A program made the position numbers and the translations under genes. From Arabidopsis thaliana (lineage: Eukaryota > Streptophyta > Magnoliopsida > Brassicales > Brassicaceae): a DNA stretch of 64,000 nt. The stretch covers positions 21,003,971 to 21,067,970 of the forward strand of contig NC_003070.9 of assembly GCF_000001735.4 (NCBI RefSeq), written 5' to 3'. Below, piece after piece: positions 47,826 through 58,310 of the stretch; position 1 is the stretch's first letter; the number at the start of each line of letters is the position of its first letter. The notes under the pieces are model-generated. The model was given only the letters and a program-made list of their open reading frames with translations, was not told where the DNA came from and ran no database searches.

Positions 47826-48379
47826 GGAAGGTTACCCAAACATGTATATAGGTTCACTGACCAAAGCGCTGGGCTGAGACCAGTGCCGGCTTTGGACATG
47901 TGCAGAAGGTGCTGTAGCAATACAATAGAACTCGATTATGAAATTTGCGGGGATTTTCTCTTTAATATCTAGTGGTCTTGGCCCAAGCCCATTAGGCTCA
48001 TAGATACTAAACAATATTGAGTTTTCACTTTATTGGGCTCCATAACAATTAGGCAAGGTTTGGGGGTGAGAAAACAAATTAGTTCACAAAGAACTTTGGA
48101 ATTTGTAGTTTTCGAGTTGATGGATCTATATTATAAAGAGGCCTTTCCGGGATCAATCTCAGAGATCAAGATGATTTTTGTCTCTATAGAGTTTAGTTAT
48201 AATGTAAATAATTCAGCCATGGCGATATTGGCTCACTTGTTAACCATTGTTTATAGTCGATAAAATGGAAATAATTGGTTCCGAAATTTTAAAGATTAGC
48301 CTAGAATAGTTTTATAGGTTTTATTAATCTCCTCGACAATCACATGTAGTTCACGAAACAAAAAAATGCAAACAAAAAA

Positions 48380-48451
48380 TTCCCTCAGACACATAACTTT
48401 GATTCAGTCACAAGACATCAGTATTAGCATGGTTATTACCATCATAGGGAA
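48380..48451 (-). ncRNA. Box C/D snoRNA (snoR53-like guide for 18S rRNA), copy 1
   Basis: 72 nt. The C box is ATGATGG (48439-48445), the D box CTGA (48385-48388), and a 5-bp terminal stem TTCCC/GGGAA closes the ends. A perfect internal D' box CTGA is at 48418-48421. The bases just upstream, read on the + strand as ATTAGCATGG, are identical to a 10-base stretch of plant 18S rRNA (recalled: GGATACATTAGCATGGGATA). The fifth-base rule predicts 2'-O-methylation of the A in TTAGC, the position guided by snR53 in yeast. Last member of a four-RNA cluster transcribed leftward. Confidence 0.82.
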
Positions 48452-48513
48452 TCCTTACATTCAAAGAGATCATATGGCAAAACAAAAACCTAAACTCCTA
48501 AAAAATACAAGAG

Positions 48514-48596
48514 TTCCCTCAGCAAATCACTTATAAATCAAATAAAAATTATCAATATACATTAGCATGGTATTGATTTTAAATCATCACAGGGAA
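48514..48596 (-). ncRNA. Box C/D snoRNA (snoR53-like guide for 18S rRNA), copy 2
   Basis: 83 nt. C box GTGATGA (48584-48590), D box CTGA (48519-48522), terminal stem TTCCC/GGGAA. It carries the same rRNA-identical stretch ATTAGCATGG (+ strand 48561-48570) as its neighbour, but the D' box that should follow is degenerate (TATA instead of CTGA). The distance from the guide to the D box and the sequence in front of the D box differ from copy 1. It is a paralogue in the same transcript. Confidence 0.8.
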
Positions 48597-48656
48597 CAAA
48601 ATATAAAATCTTCCTACTAATAAAATCAAAATAAGAATGTGAATTTAGGGTTTTTA

Positions 48657-48745
48657 TGGCTCAGATACGTTATAGAAAACAGTTATTTTCCTTGACCACA
48701 AAAGGTCTCATAATGAGCTGGGATAATATGTTATCATCATCGCCA
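48657..48745 (-). ncRNA. Box C/D snoRNA, 25S rRNA guide, copy B
   Basis: 89 nt. C box ATGATGA (48734-48740), D box CTGA (48661-48664), terminal stem TGGC/GCCA. Guide: + strand TGAGCTGGG at 48714-48722 equals a stretch of 25S rRNA (recalled: ACGTGAGCTGGGTTTAGACC). The nearest D'-like box is ATGA at 48708-48711, which by the fifth-base rule points to the A of GAGC. A hairpin GACC-TTTTGT-GGTC follows D'. The sequence is closely related to copy A at 48897 in the first 60 nt, and diverges in front of the D box. Confidence 0.82.
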
Positions 48746-48896
48746 CATCAAAACCCTAAATAAAAATCATGAATACGCAAATGAATAGACCAAATTAAAC
48801 AGAGCACACATTAACAAATTTGATTTTAAAACGCTATTTTACAAAAACCAAACCAATCTAACAAAGATTTTATCAATCAAGAAGCTAGAAATTCTA

Positions 48897-48983
48897 AGGC
48901 TCAGATAAATGTATGAACATAGTTATACTCCTTGACCACAAAAGGTCTCATAGAGCTGGGATTATATGTTATCATCATCACCT
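48897..48983 (-). ncRNA. Box C/D snoRNA, 25S rRNA guide, copy A
   Basis: 87 nt. C box ATGATGA (48972-48978), D box CTGA (48901-48904), and a short terminal stem (AGG/CCT plus wobble pairs). Guide: + strand GAGCTGGG at 48953-48960, followed by one mismatch and three more matches to 25S rRNA. D'-like ATGA at 48948-48951 lies two bases nearer the guide than in copy B, so the fifth-base rule points to the C of GAGC. It shares the GACC-TTTTGT-GGTC hairpin with copy B. First RNA of the cluster, nearest the promoter. Confidence 0.82.
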
Positions 48984-49218
48984 CGAGAACTCTAATTCTA
49001 CAATAGTATAATTCGCAAACCCAAAAACTAGAAGACAACTAGAAACAGAGAATCCCAGATTCCAAATCGATAAAAACATTGAATCCTATTGATACGACTT
49101 AAAGAATCTTGAAACTACGATTTTCATGGAGCAAAGTAATCAAAACCCGATGGAGACTATGATGAAGGAATTTGCTGATAATCGAAAAGAGATTTTATAG
49201 AGACGGCAAGAGAGAAAC

Positions 49219-49306
49219 TAGGGTTTTATATAACGAGCACTAATTAACCTAGACCATTTTGTATGGGCTTTAAATAGTTGGACCTATTTTGGGTATATCT
49301 GGCCCA
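49219..49306 (-). promoter_or_regulatory. Promoter of the snoRNA cluster: TATA, telo-box and site II elements
   Basis: Read on the minus strand: TGGGCC at 49301-49306, a second site II core (AGCCCA) at 49264-49269, a TATA box TATATAAAA at 49224-49232, and an AAACCCTA telo-box at 49219-49226 overlapping it. Telo-box plus site II is the usual promoter signature of plant snoRNA and ribosomal-protein genes. It lies about 235 bases upstream of snoRNA A and points toward the four snoRNAs. Confidence 0.75.
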
Positions 49307-49640
49307 TAAAGCTTAGCAGCTTCTTGTACCCTTGATTTTTACCTCCACAGCAATTAAAATTGTCTTTGTAAGGTCATGTTTAATAAACTAAAGGGATAAA
49401 TCATATCTTTTTATTTAACAACAACAACAACTAATCATACAAAATGTGGTTTCACAGGAAATCAAAATGGAGTACGTGGTGTTTTATACGCGGTTAGATT
49501 AACGGGATTGGAATAAAGAAAATTGGAGTACAAGGTATATAAATTTTGGTAGTCCTGAGCGTTCGGTTATCCATACAGTTTTGGTACGTATCTATTTGGT
49601 TATCGATTTTTTTTGGTTCTAAAGTTTAGTATTATTCGCT

Positions 49641-49990
49641 TATGTTATCATCATCACCTCGAAAACCCTAATTCTACAATAGTAAAAATGATCGAAAAAG
49701 ATAACGACTAAAATGATCAGCCAGAGGAATTAAATTGATATCTAAACGAATCTCTTAAACCTACAATTTTTATGAAGTAAAGAGATCGAAACCTGTCTGA
49801 TGGAGGATTTGGGAGAGTCGAAAAGAAAAGTGATTTATAGAGACGGCAAGAGAAACGAGAGAAACACTAGGGTTTCATAAAAGACGCCGTAACTAACCTA
49901 AATCTTTTTTATTTTATTTTAGAAGAGTTGGACCTCTTTTAGGATATATTTGGCCTATACAGCTTACCTGCTTCTTTTAACCATTTAACC
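49641..49990 (-). pseudogene. Decayed duplicate of the snoRNA promoter/leader with a truncated snoRNA
   Basis: The block matches 48965-49340 in order: the 5' end of a snoRNA (tatgttatcatcatcacctc), then accctaattctacaatag, a diverged leader, tttatagagacggcaagag, a telo-box (tagggttt at 49868-49875) and the site II region changed to ttggcctat. The snoRNA part stops after the C box; beyond 49641 the sequence changes to ggttcggt-type DNA (about 49555-49635), so the guide and D box are absent. Confidence 0.7.
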
Positions 49991-52380
49991 AAATATTTTT
50001 CGTGTTTATTTTGTGTACACTTAGATTTTTTCGTGGGAGTGTTTGGTGGTATCAAAAGGGATGAGAGAATATTGAAACTTTGTGGAGAAAAAAAAAGTAT
50101 TGAAACTTTGAAAAGATTAACCCTGGTAAGAGTCTTTGGTATGGTTCACATTTAACAATTTTGAGTTTTTGACCATCCCAAATGATGAAAAAAGCAACCA
50201 TATATCGATTCGAAAGTCCATACATACAAATTGATAACAAGATTTTGGCCTCCAAAAAGTTTTACCACAATGGAAGTTAAATTAGTAGCTAAGATAGGAG
50301 AAGAGGATGAAAGCAAATGAAAGAAAAAGTCTTAAGTCATTGGGACGAAGAGGCATTCTTTAAATTAGAATGGACTAAAAAGCTGGTTACGAAAACCGAA
50401 AGAGATTATGGACTAAAGGTTTGGAACTTTCGCGGTTAAAAAAAGAGGCTAAAGTTATGGGTGAGGAGAAAGTGGGAGAAATTATGTAAATCATTTTATA
50501 TATAAAGTATGAAGGGGTGCTCATTCCATCTCTTCTGATCCAAGACAAAACATATTTGGGATGCATCATCACATATTATGAAATGACATCATCATTAAAG
50601 AAGATGTCATGTGTTTCACTTAGTGGGTTGTAACTGTAGAATTATTGTTGTAGAGATTTTGTTGTAGATGTGTTGGATGTATCTGTAACTTTTGTTGCTG
50701 TAGAATTATTGTTGTAAGTTTTTTGCTTTAAATATTTATAAAAAAAAATGGATTAGTAAATATAATAGTTGTAATAAAAGATTTGTGTATAGTAAATAAA
50801 AGACCTTGTATTACAAATTTAAATAAATATTTTATGATGTTATCAAAGTAATGAGTTTTGGAAGCTCAATGTATATTTTTAACGTATTGTTTTCTTTCTT
50901 TTTTTAGGCTTGATAATTACCAGTTTTTTTAGAATTTATATTTGTTTTTTTTGTTATATATTTATGTCGATAATTTCAATTTTTTGTATTTATCTAATGA
51001 ATTAAAATTTCTATACCAAAAAGAATAAGATTTTGAGAATTTTTTTCTACTACAACCTTTAAAGAAAAAAAAGTTTTGGGCGGTAAGTTTAGAAAAAAAA
51101 ACTACAACACAATTGGCATATATGCTGACGCTTTAAAAAAAATTAAAGCTGTAAAATTGACTTACAGCCCAACCAATCATGCATTTAAAAAAACACTATT
51201 TTTTTTTGCTCTTTGATTAGTTTCAAAATCTTTAACCTCCAGTATAATCGTTACGTCTCTAGACATCAAATCTTGTCTCGCATTCGATAAATAAACATAA
51301 CAATAATTTATATCAAGAGTAATTCAAGTCAATAATTTATGTTGTGAACTAAGTCAAGTATAGTTCCTATCTTGTAGGGAGTGTGATCGATCTCACTACA
51401 TTGCACTTATATTTCTCTCTCTATACATTCCTTATAGGTTTTCTTAGAAGCGTCAAAATTGAGATTCGTAGGCTTTTTTCATCCCCAAGTGCTCGTTGTA
51501 CTCGGATGCATCTCCTATGCGTCGCCAAAATTGGACATTCGAGTGGCCTGATGTTAGCCATGTTAGCTAGTTTTGTCGTGTTCATCCTTGCTGGGGTTTT
51601 ATCTTAACAAGGAATATGGTTGAGGTGAGATACCGGACTACAAAGAACCTTCTAAAAGCTATGGGAGTCAATGTCGTTCTCTTAGGTTTCGTTTTCTTAT
51701 CAAACCATATTGAAAATATGAAGCTAATGTGTGGATACCTAGTTTTACAATTTTTAATGTGTTGTGTCATTAATTTACAAGCAAAAAATAAAGTAGTTAA
51801 AAAAAGTGAGTTACAAAAAATTGTGCTAAATGTGTGAACTGTTTATTGAAAATAATAGTTAATCCTATGCAAGAAATTTGGAATATGTAATATATAGGAT
51901 GTATAAGAAAACTAGATTGACTGACTTTAAGTTTCAATATAGGTTTGTCACTTTGTGATTTGCATATTAATGCGAGACTATCCACGTCAAGAGGCTTTCC
52001 CAATATAATGACAACATCCGCTGACATTATGAACACATTTTTTCTCTACCGAACCTAATAATGGCAATTTGGCAATAGAGCATGTTATATAGTAGCGTTA
52101 TAAACTACTACCAAATTCTCTGCCTAAATGTAACTCCAACTTGTACTTAAAACGCGAATTAAATGACAAGTTCAAGAGGTGTTTGTGTTGTGGCTACCAC
52201 ACAATAAGTGTACTTTACATAACCGATTGAAAAAGTAAAAAATATTTGAAAAAAATATTTAAAACATAGTTGATTATATATTATCATACACGTGACACAG
52301 ACTAAATAATAGATCAAATAGGACCAAAAAAAAAGAAATAAAATAAAATCAATTTGTTAATACTATACTCATCTTGATCC
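49991..52380. other. Spacer with an unrecognised hydrophobic ORF pair and a possible DNA-transposon remnant
   Basis: About 2.4 kb. 50625-51180 is bounded by ggttgtaactgtagaattat on the left and ttacagcccaaccaatcatg on the right, perhaps decayed inverted ends. The open frames at 51383-51837 are listed separately. The last 350 bases are the left end of the F-box/PP2 duplication unit. Confidence 0.4.
51507..51837 (+). CDS. Unrecognised hydrophobic ORFs, possibly remnants of a membrane protein gene
   Basis: Two adjacent + frames look protein-like but are broken from each other. The first, with ATG at 51507, reads MHLLCVAKIGHSSGLMLAML and ends VFILAGVLS at the TAA near 51604; the frame is open further upstream without ATG. 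The second, from ATG 51616 to 51837, reads MVEVRYRTTKNLLKAMGVNV, then LLGFVFLSNHIENMKLMCGY and a hydrophobic stretch with CC, ending in a basic tail. Each has about one membrane-length hydrophobic segment. I recognise no family. It may be a small gene with a missed splice, or a decayed one. Confidence 0.3.
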
Positions 52381-53439
52381 CTATTTCAGAGGTATAGGCC
52401 TCACTTCAATACCATCAATCACAATTCCACCTTTCAGTTGATATCCTTTCACCTCCGTAAGACTCATATTGACTTCATCATCTTCTCCTTCTCGTGTCAC
52501 AAACTCTCCTAACTCAATCTCCAACCACCCGTCGTCTCTAGCTTTCGGCTCCCTCCTTTTCCCGTCTCCGCCTACGGCCTCCACAGTCATCGCCATTCGC
52601 TCTTCTCGGTTCCCGTAAAATAGCCGCTTCATTTGCTGTTTCTTCTCATCCAAGCAACATAGATAAGTTGTGTTCTTATTATTTTGACCATTCTTAGATT
52701 TAACCGATGTCTCCGCCGGAACTAGGTCTAGTCCGTAAGCACCGTTAGTTACTTTCATGATGAGATATGCTCCATATTTTGTGTTTGGTGATAAAACTGT
52801 GGTTTGAATTTTACCCTTGATTTCTAATCGGTCTGTTGTTATAAGTTCAGCTGACTCTGAAAATCTGAAATTTAAGAAAAATATATATTTGTTAATAGAG
52901 ATTAATTAACAATGTAACATTGTCAATATGTACACAAGCATAAATAGTTATTTTAAGAAAAAAAAAAAAACTGACCTAGAATCTGAGACATTGCTCCAAG
53001 AGCAGTACGATGCATGGTCACTATAAGTTATGGAAATATCTCTTGCTGATAAAATGTAGGAAATTTTCCCGGAAAATTTATTGATCTTGAACAGCTGAAA
53101 TTGCATCATACACAAAAGATATTTTTAGTTCAAGTAAATTAAAACGATATCTATTTTTTATTCAAAGCTAACTCATAGAAATCTAACCTTTCGAGCATTA
53201 TCGATGAGAAGAGAGTCACATAAACATCGATAAATCTCCTTTTTGGACGAAAAAATCCGATGGTGATCAGTAGATTGAGAGATGAGGCTTTTGTAATGGG
53301 ACGGTAGAAACTTTTCCCATACAAAATCGGAGTCTCCCGCTAACCGGAACACCGAAGAGACTTCCGATGACGAAAATGCATCGGCTGGAGATGTGAAGGC
53401 AAGGATGTTGGCTACGCATGCTTCAGGTAACATCATCAT
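52381..53439 (-). CDS. PP2-B13: F-box/phloem lectin PP2-B13 (3 exons)
   Basis: By position AT1G56240, 284 residues. Exons (minus): 53188-53439, 52976-53094, 52381-52864. Start ATG at 53437-53439, MMMLPEACVANILAFTSPAD. The F-box covers residues about 4-45 (LPEACVANILAFTSPADAFS, then FRLAGDSDFVWEKFLP) and would bind SKP1 in an SCF ubiquitin ligase. The PP2 (Nictaba-like) domain fills exons 2-3: FKINKFSGKISYILSARDIS, SWSNVSDSRFSESAEL, KYGAYLIMKVTNGAYGLDL, DDGWLEIELGEF, GYQLKGGIVIDGIEVRP. The conserved Trp residues of the carbohydrate-binding fold are present. Paralogue PP2-B14 lies 4.3 kb upstream. The promoter has TTGACC W-box cores at 53678 (reverse) and 53717. Confidence 0.95.
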
Positions 53440-55990
53440 CTTCTTCCTTTTGTTTGCCGATCGAGTAAAAAGTTAATAAATCTTAATGATTAATCTTATG
53501 AAATAGAAAGATATTGAGTTTTCAGAATTTGAAGAATTCCGTTTTGTGAGTGTATATAGTGAATTAGTGATGCTTTGATTTTTTTGTAGCGATGATAGAT
53601 GAAGTATGCTTGGAGATAGAGATGGTGAGAATATATAGTGATCATTGGCATATTTCTGCTGACCATTTTAGACCAATGGTCAAATATTATGGATTTATAT
53701 ATTATTTGTTTGGTGGTTGACCAAAAATAAAAGATTGGCCTTCCAAAAGAGAAAGTTCACGCGTAAGAGAAAAGATTTGTCCTTCGCTTACTAGTATTTG
53801 TTAGTAAAACGTTTAGAGACTTAAACATGAGACGAACATATTTGTAAAAGTATAGTCATTAAAATAGCCCATAAATTTCACAAACTATTTTTTTTGTCAA
53901 AAATTTCATAAACTATTATACTTACCATTATGTTAATTCTAAATAATAAATTTTTTAGTTTCTCAATTTTTAAAAATTAAATATTCTGCATTTCTATTTA
54001 GTATATCTTACTAAATTAACTATAAGTTTAAATGAAATACTTTCTTGGAAAACAGTATTTTTAGTCTCGATTTGTTTTCAACTCAGGTCAAAGGCAAACA
54101 AGTTGTCCTAAATTAATGCTTAAGGACTATGTCTTGTTTTTTTTTTGGTGTGTAGAGGACTATATATGTCTTTGTTAGACATACGACTAAATTTTTTTAA
54201 AACTACCAGTTAATTTGAGTTTTGTTTTACGAAGTATATATATATCTAATACAGAATTGAAATGGTTTGTTAATTATTGTATATTTCGTGAAATACTTTT
54301 TAAGACTTGAATTAAATGTTATTGGTTTTAACATGCTATTCTTTTTGATATCCAAAATTTATATCTATAACGATAGTTATTCATTTCTCTAATTTGTTTT
54401 AGTGTTATGTATTTTATAGTTTTCAAATTTCGAAAATTTTGGAATTTATCTGACTATTATAGAAGGTGAGAAAAGAAAAACCAAGAAGATGCCTCGTGGG
54501 GTTGTTGTGTTTTGTTTTCTATTTTTATAATAATAAATTTGAACAAGAGAAAGTGTGATTAGTGAACTGTATTTTCCGTGAAATTTACAAGTTGGCACGA
54601 AGTTGACATGAAAAATAAACAAATCATTAGTGTCAAACAATTAATTTCACTTTTTTTTAATAAATATACCCTCATCTGTCTAGCTAGTTTATCTTTTCTC
54701 ACATAGAAAAGTTTGACATCATTGACAGACACATATCCCCTTAGCTTACCAAATAACTTTTTTTCTTTCTTTCCATAAGTTAAATTACATAATATGAATA
54801 GGACTTATATTTATTGATTTTTTTTATTGCTATTTTTCTAATCCTTTCTTGACAATTTTGCTAATTACTCTTAATGTCTTAGTATCAACATTTATGAGAA
54901 ATTCATTTCATGTTGAAAGAAACTGACATACATTGGTGATTGCCTTAAAGTTACAGAACAGTCAGTCATCTGCCCTATTTGACAAATTGTTTTGACTTTT
55001 CTTTGTTATTTCCGAAGGCAAACAAGGACGTTTAAACGCGTAGGTGTTTACATGTTATTTATTAGACCAAAAGATACCTCGTGTGTTTGTTGAGTTTTCG
55101 TTTTTACTTACAAAAAAGAGAAAGTGTGATCTATATAAAATGAAGAATATATCATATGTAGTCAACAAATCATGAATGCCAAACACTTAATTGATTTATT
55201 ATATCCTCATCTACTGACCATAAGAATATATCATAGATTCATAGTTTGATACTATTTGAATAACGAACTTTTGCATCGTAAATGTTTCGAAAACTTGTTA
55301 CCAACAATTTAACCAAAAACTTCGCACTACAAGAAAAAGAACACTTTCCGAAGTTAATATAATACAACACTTGCAAATATAATCGTATAACATGTAAACA
55401 TATTAAAACTAGCTTTTCTGAGATTACTAACTTCAACATATTCATATGCATTATTTTCTGTCCTCAGTTAATATACATACAACATATTGGGTTCTCTCCA
55501 TTGATGATTAAGCAAAATTTTCAAAAACATTATCAAAACTATCAAGTTTGTTTTTGGTCCATTGATTTCGTTGCTAGAAAACACGAACACTGACAAGGAT
55601 ATCTTTAGTTCAAGTCCATTTCGGAAGAGAGAATATAAGAGCTATATTCGAGCCCACAAAAATTAGGACCCTATTCCAAATTTAGCGATTATGACAAAAG
55701 AAAATTATTAGATATATGTTCCAGAGTTGGATACAAGAAATCTTTTTACTAAACTAAGAATAAGAGACTACAAGTTGTTGTTTTTTTTTTTTTTTGAATA
55801 GCTAACTAAATTACAAATTTTTGATATTTCTATATCATTAATTTTTTTCCTTATCACACTACTTGGAGTGAAAATGACAGATAACCTCCTAAGATGATTC
55901 AAGTTTGGCTGGATTGAAAGCTAAATGGAAGTACTTTCTACATCATGCTAATAAATTTTGTTCCCATTGGTTCAAATAAAAATTAAAGAA

Positions 55991-56034
<44 letters not shown>

Positions 56035-57775
56035 CTAATATCCAAAGTCTCATTCAATCGCATTCGATAAATTTTATACAAAAGACAATGCAAGGCTAAT
56101 TAAGGGTGTGGAATTGAATATTTTAAGAATCCCTATCATCAACTTACCAAAAAAAAAGAATCCCTATCATCAACCATCACTATTACAAATATATAATTAT
56201 ATTGAACTAAAAAACTTCAAGAAGATTCATATGAAGATATTAAGATTTAAAAAACCGGAAAAAGATAGATGAAGATGAACCACACACAATAATTTTACTC
56301 CAAATATAAACAAAAATATATTAATTATGCAATATAATATATATATATACACATATATATTTATAATATTATATTATTTATATCGTTTAGATCGATAAAT
56401 CCATATCATCAATTCTACTATGGAAGATAGTGTGATTTGCTCGAGCCGAACTCCTATGAAATGAAACTATATATAATAAATATATATATTAGTAACATTT
56501 GAGTTCACAGTATTGAATTTTCTTTCTTGTTGGACGGAAATCCAGATACATATATTGGCTTCACCATACCCTATTTAACATACTATAGTATTCTTGGTTA
56601 TTTCCAAAAAGTGAAGATATTCTTGGTTACAGTTAATTGAACTAGTGTTGACAAATCATATGCTATTGACATTTGACCACGAATTAGCAACCGGTGGGCG
56701 CGTATTGGATAAACTAGCCCCTCCTTTTGGAAGTTTGACTCCTTGACCGTACACAACTTTTGTAACTGTATTTTATCCTAAGCAACACTTAATCATTTAC
56801 TTGACTTTCTCATGAACCCACACGTGTAAAATAGCATACTCTATTTATTCCATAAAGAATTGTTGTAGATTTTTCACACATTACTTTTTTTTTAATTAAT
56901 TCTATCATATATTATAGAAAAAGTTTCACTCAAATTTATGTATTTTTAGCTATCTATTAAAGAAATGAAACAACATTATAATATCCCTTACGTTTTATTG
57001 AAAAATATAAATCAATAAAAGCAAAAATAATTATTTAAAAATTATAGATTTAGAAAACAAGGAAATTTTTATATATATAGAAGTTATGTATGATCTATTT
57101 TTTTTTTTTTAGTAATTAAGTGCTGATTTGGGCTTTTACTATCCTACTAAACCACTTGATAAATGTAGCCGTCGAGTAGTTCACTAACCTGATTTTCTAA
57201 TGGGTTTAAGGTATAATACCATTTCGACTAGCCAAATGAGAGATTTAGTAAACTTCGCGGTTGAGGAGAATCAATCCCTTACTCATACCTAGATGCTGAC
57301 TCCTCCACATGTAGAAACCACTAAACTATTTCAGGTGATTTACTAAGAAATTTGGAACATGTCCTTCATAACTTGTAATTTGGAATAATTTGAGGGTATT
57401 CACTTACATTATGAACACACTTTTTCTCTGACATATCTTCTCTAACAGACAAATAATGGCAAATGGCATGAGCATCTAATATATAACTACATAATTCTCT
57501 ACGTAAATATAACTCCAACTTGTATTATTATGTAACCGAAGATTACGTTAATAATAAAAAATTTAAATTGTTAATCAGTTTCGTGACACCCACTAAGATT
57601 GTACATTATTTTCAACGAGCCAAATAATTGAAACTTGAAAACTAAAACTTCTACTCTTTTCAACGTACACGATAATAAATGAACAAATGCAACCAATTTA
57701 GTAAAACACATTCACACAACCCCTGAGTTCCTCTCAATTTCATTTAACAATCCATAGCTTCCGTAGTCATCTTGA
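53440..57775. other. Spacer between the tandem F-box/PP2 genes
   Basis: About 4.3 kb. The first 325 bases are the duplicated promoter, and the last 370 bases (from about 57405) are the duplicated downstream flank. Between them, 54485-54680 and 55073-55218 are imperfect direct copies of each other, an (AT)n tract lies at 55995-56032, and a 21-base direct repeat (aagaatccctatcatcaac) lies near 56126 and 56158. No supported gene. Confidence 0.6.
55995..56032. repeat. (AT)n microsatellite
   Basis: About 38 bases of uninterrupted AT dinucleotides in the spacer between the two F-box/PP2 genes. Confidence 0.95.
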
Positions 57776-58266
57776 TTATGTTTTAGGCCTCACTTCAATA
57801 CCATCAATCAAAATGCCACCTTTTAGTTGATATCCTTTCACCTCTGTAAGAGTCATATTGACTTCATCATCTTCTCCTTCTCGTGTCTCAAACTCTCCTA
57901 ACTCAATCTCCATCCATCCGTCATCTCTACATTTCGGCTCTCTCCTTTTCCCGTCCCCGCCAACCGCTTCCACAGTCATCGCCATTCGCTCTTCTCGGTT
58001 CCCGTAAAATAGCCGCTTCATTTGTTGTTTTTTCTCATCCAAGCAACATAGATAAGTTGCACTCTTACTAATTTGACCGTTTTTAGATTTAATCGAAGTC
58101 TCTGCCGGAACTAGGTCAAGTCCGTAGGCGCCTTTTGTTACTTTCACTATGAGATATGCTCCGTATCTTGTGTTTGCTGATAAAACTCTGGTTTGGATTT
58201 TACCCTCGATTTCTAAACGATCGGTTATTATAAGTTCAGCTGACTCCGAGAATCTGAAATTTTTAG

Positions 58267-58310
<44 letters not shown>

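Noticed and set aside
48033..48263. 76-codon + strand ORF next to the snoRNA cluster
   Set aside because: Adjacent to decayed transposon sequence; no domain, no promoter motif, no sign of splicing.
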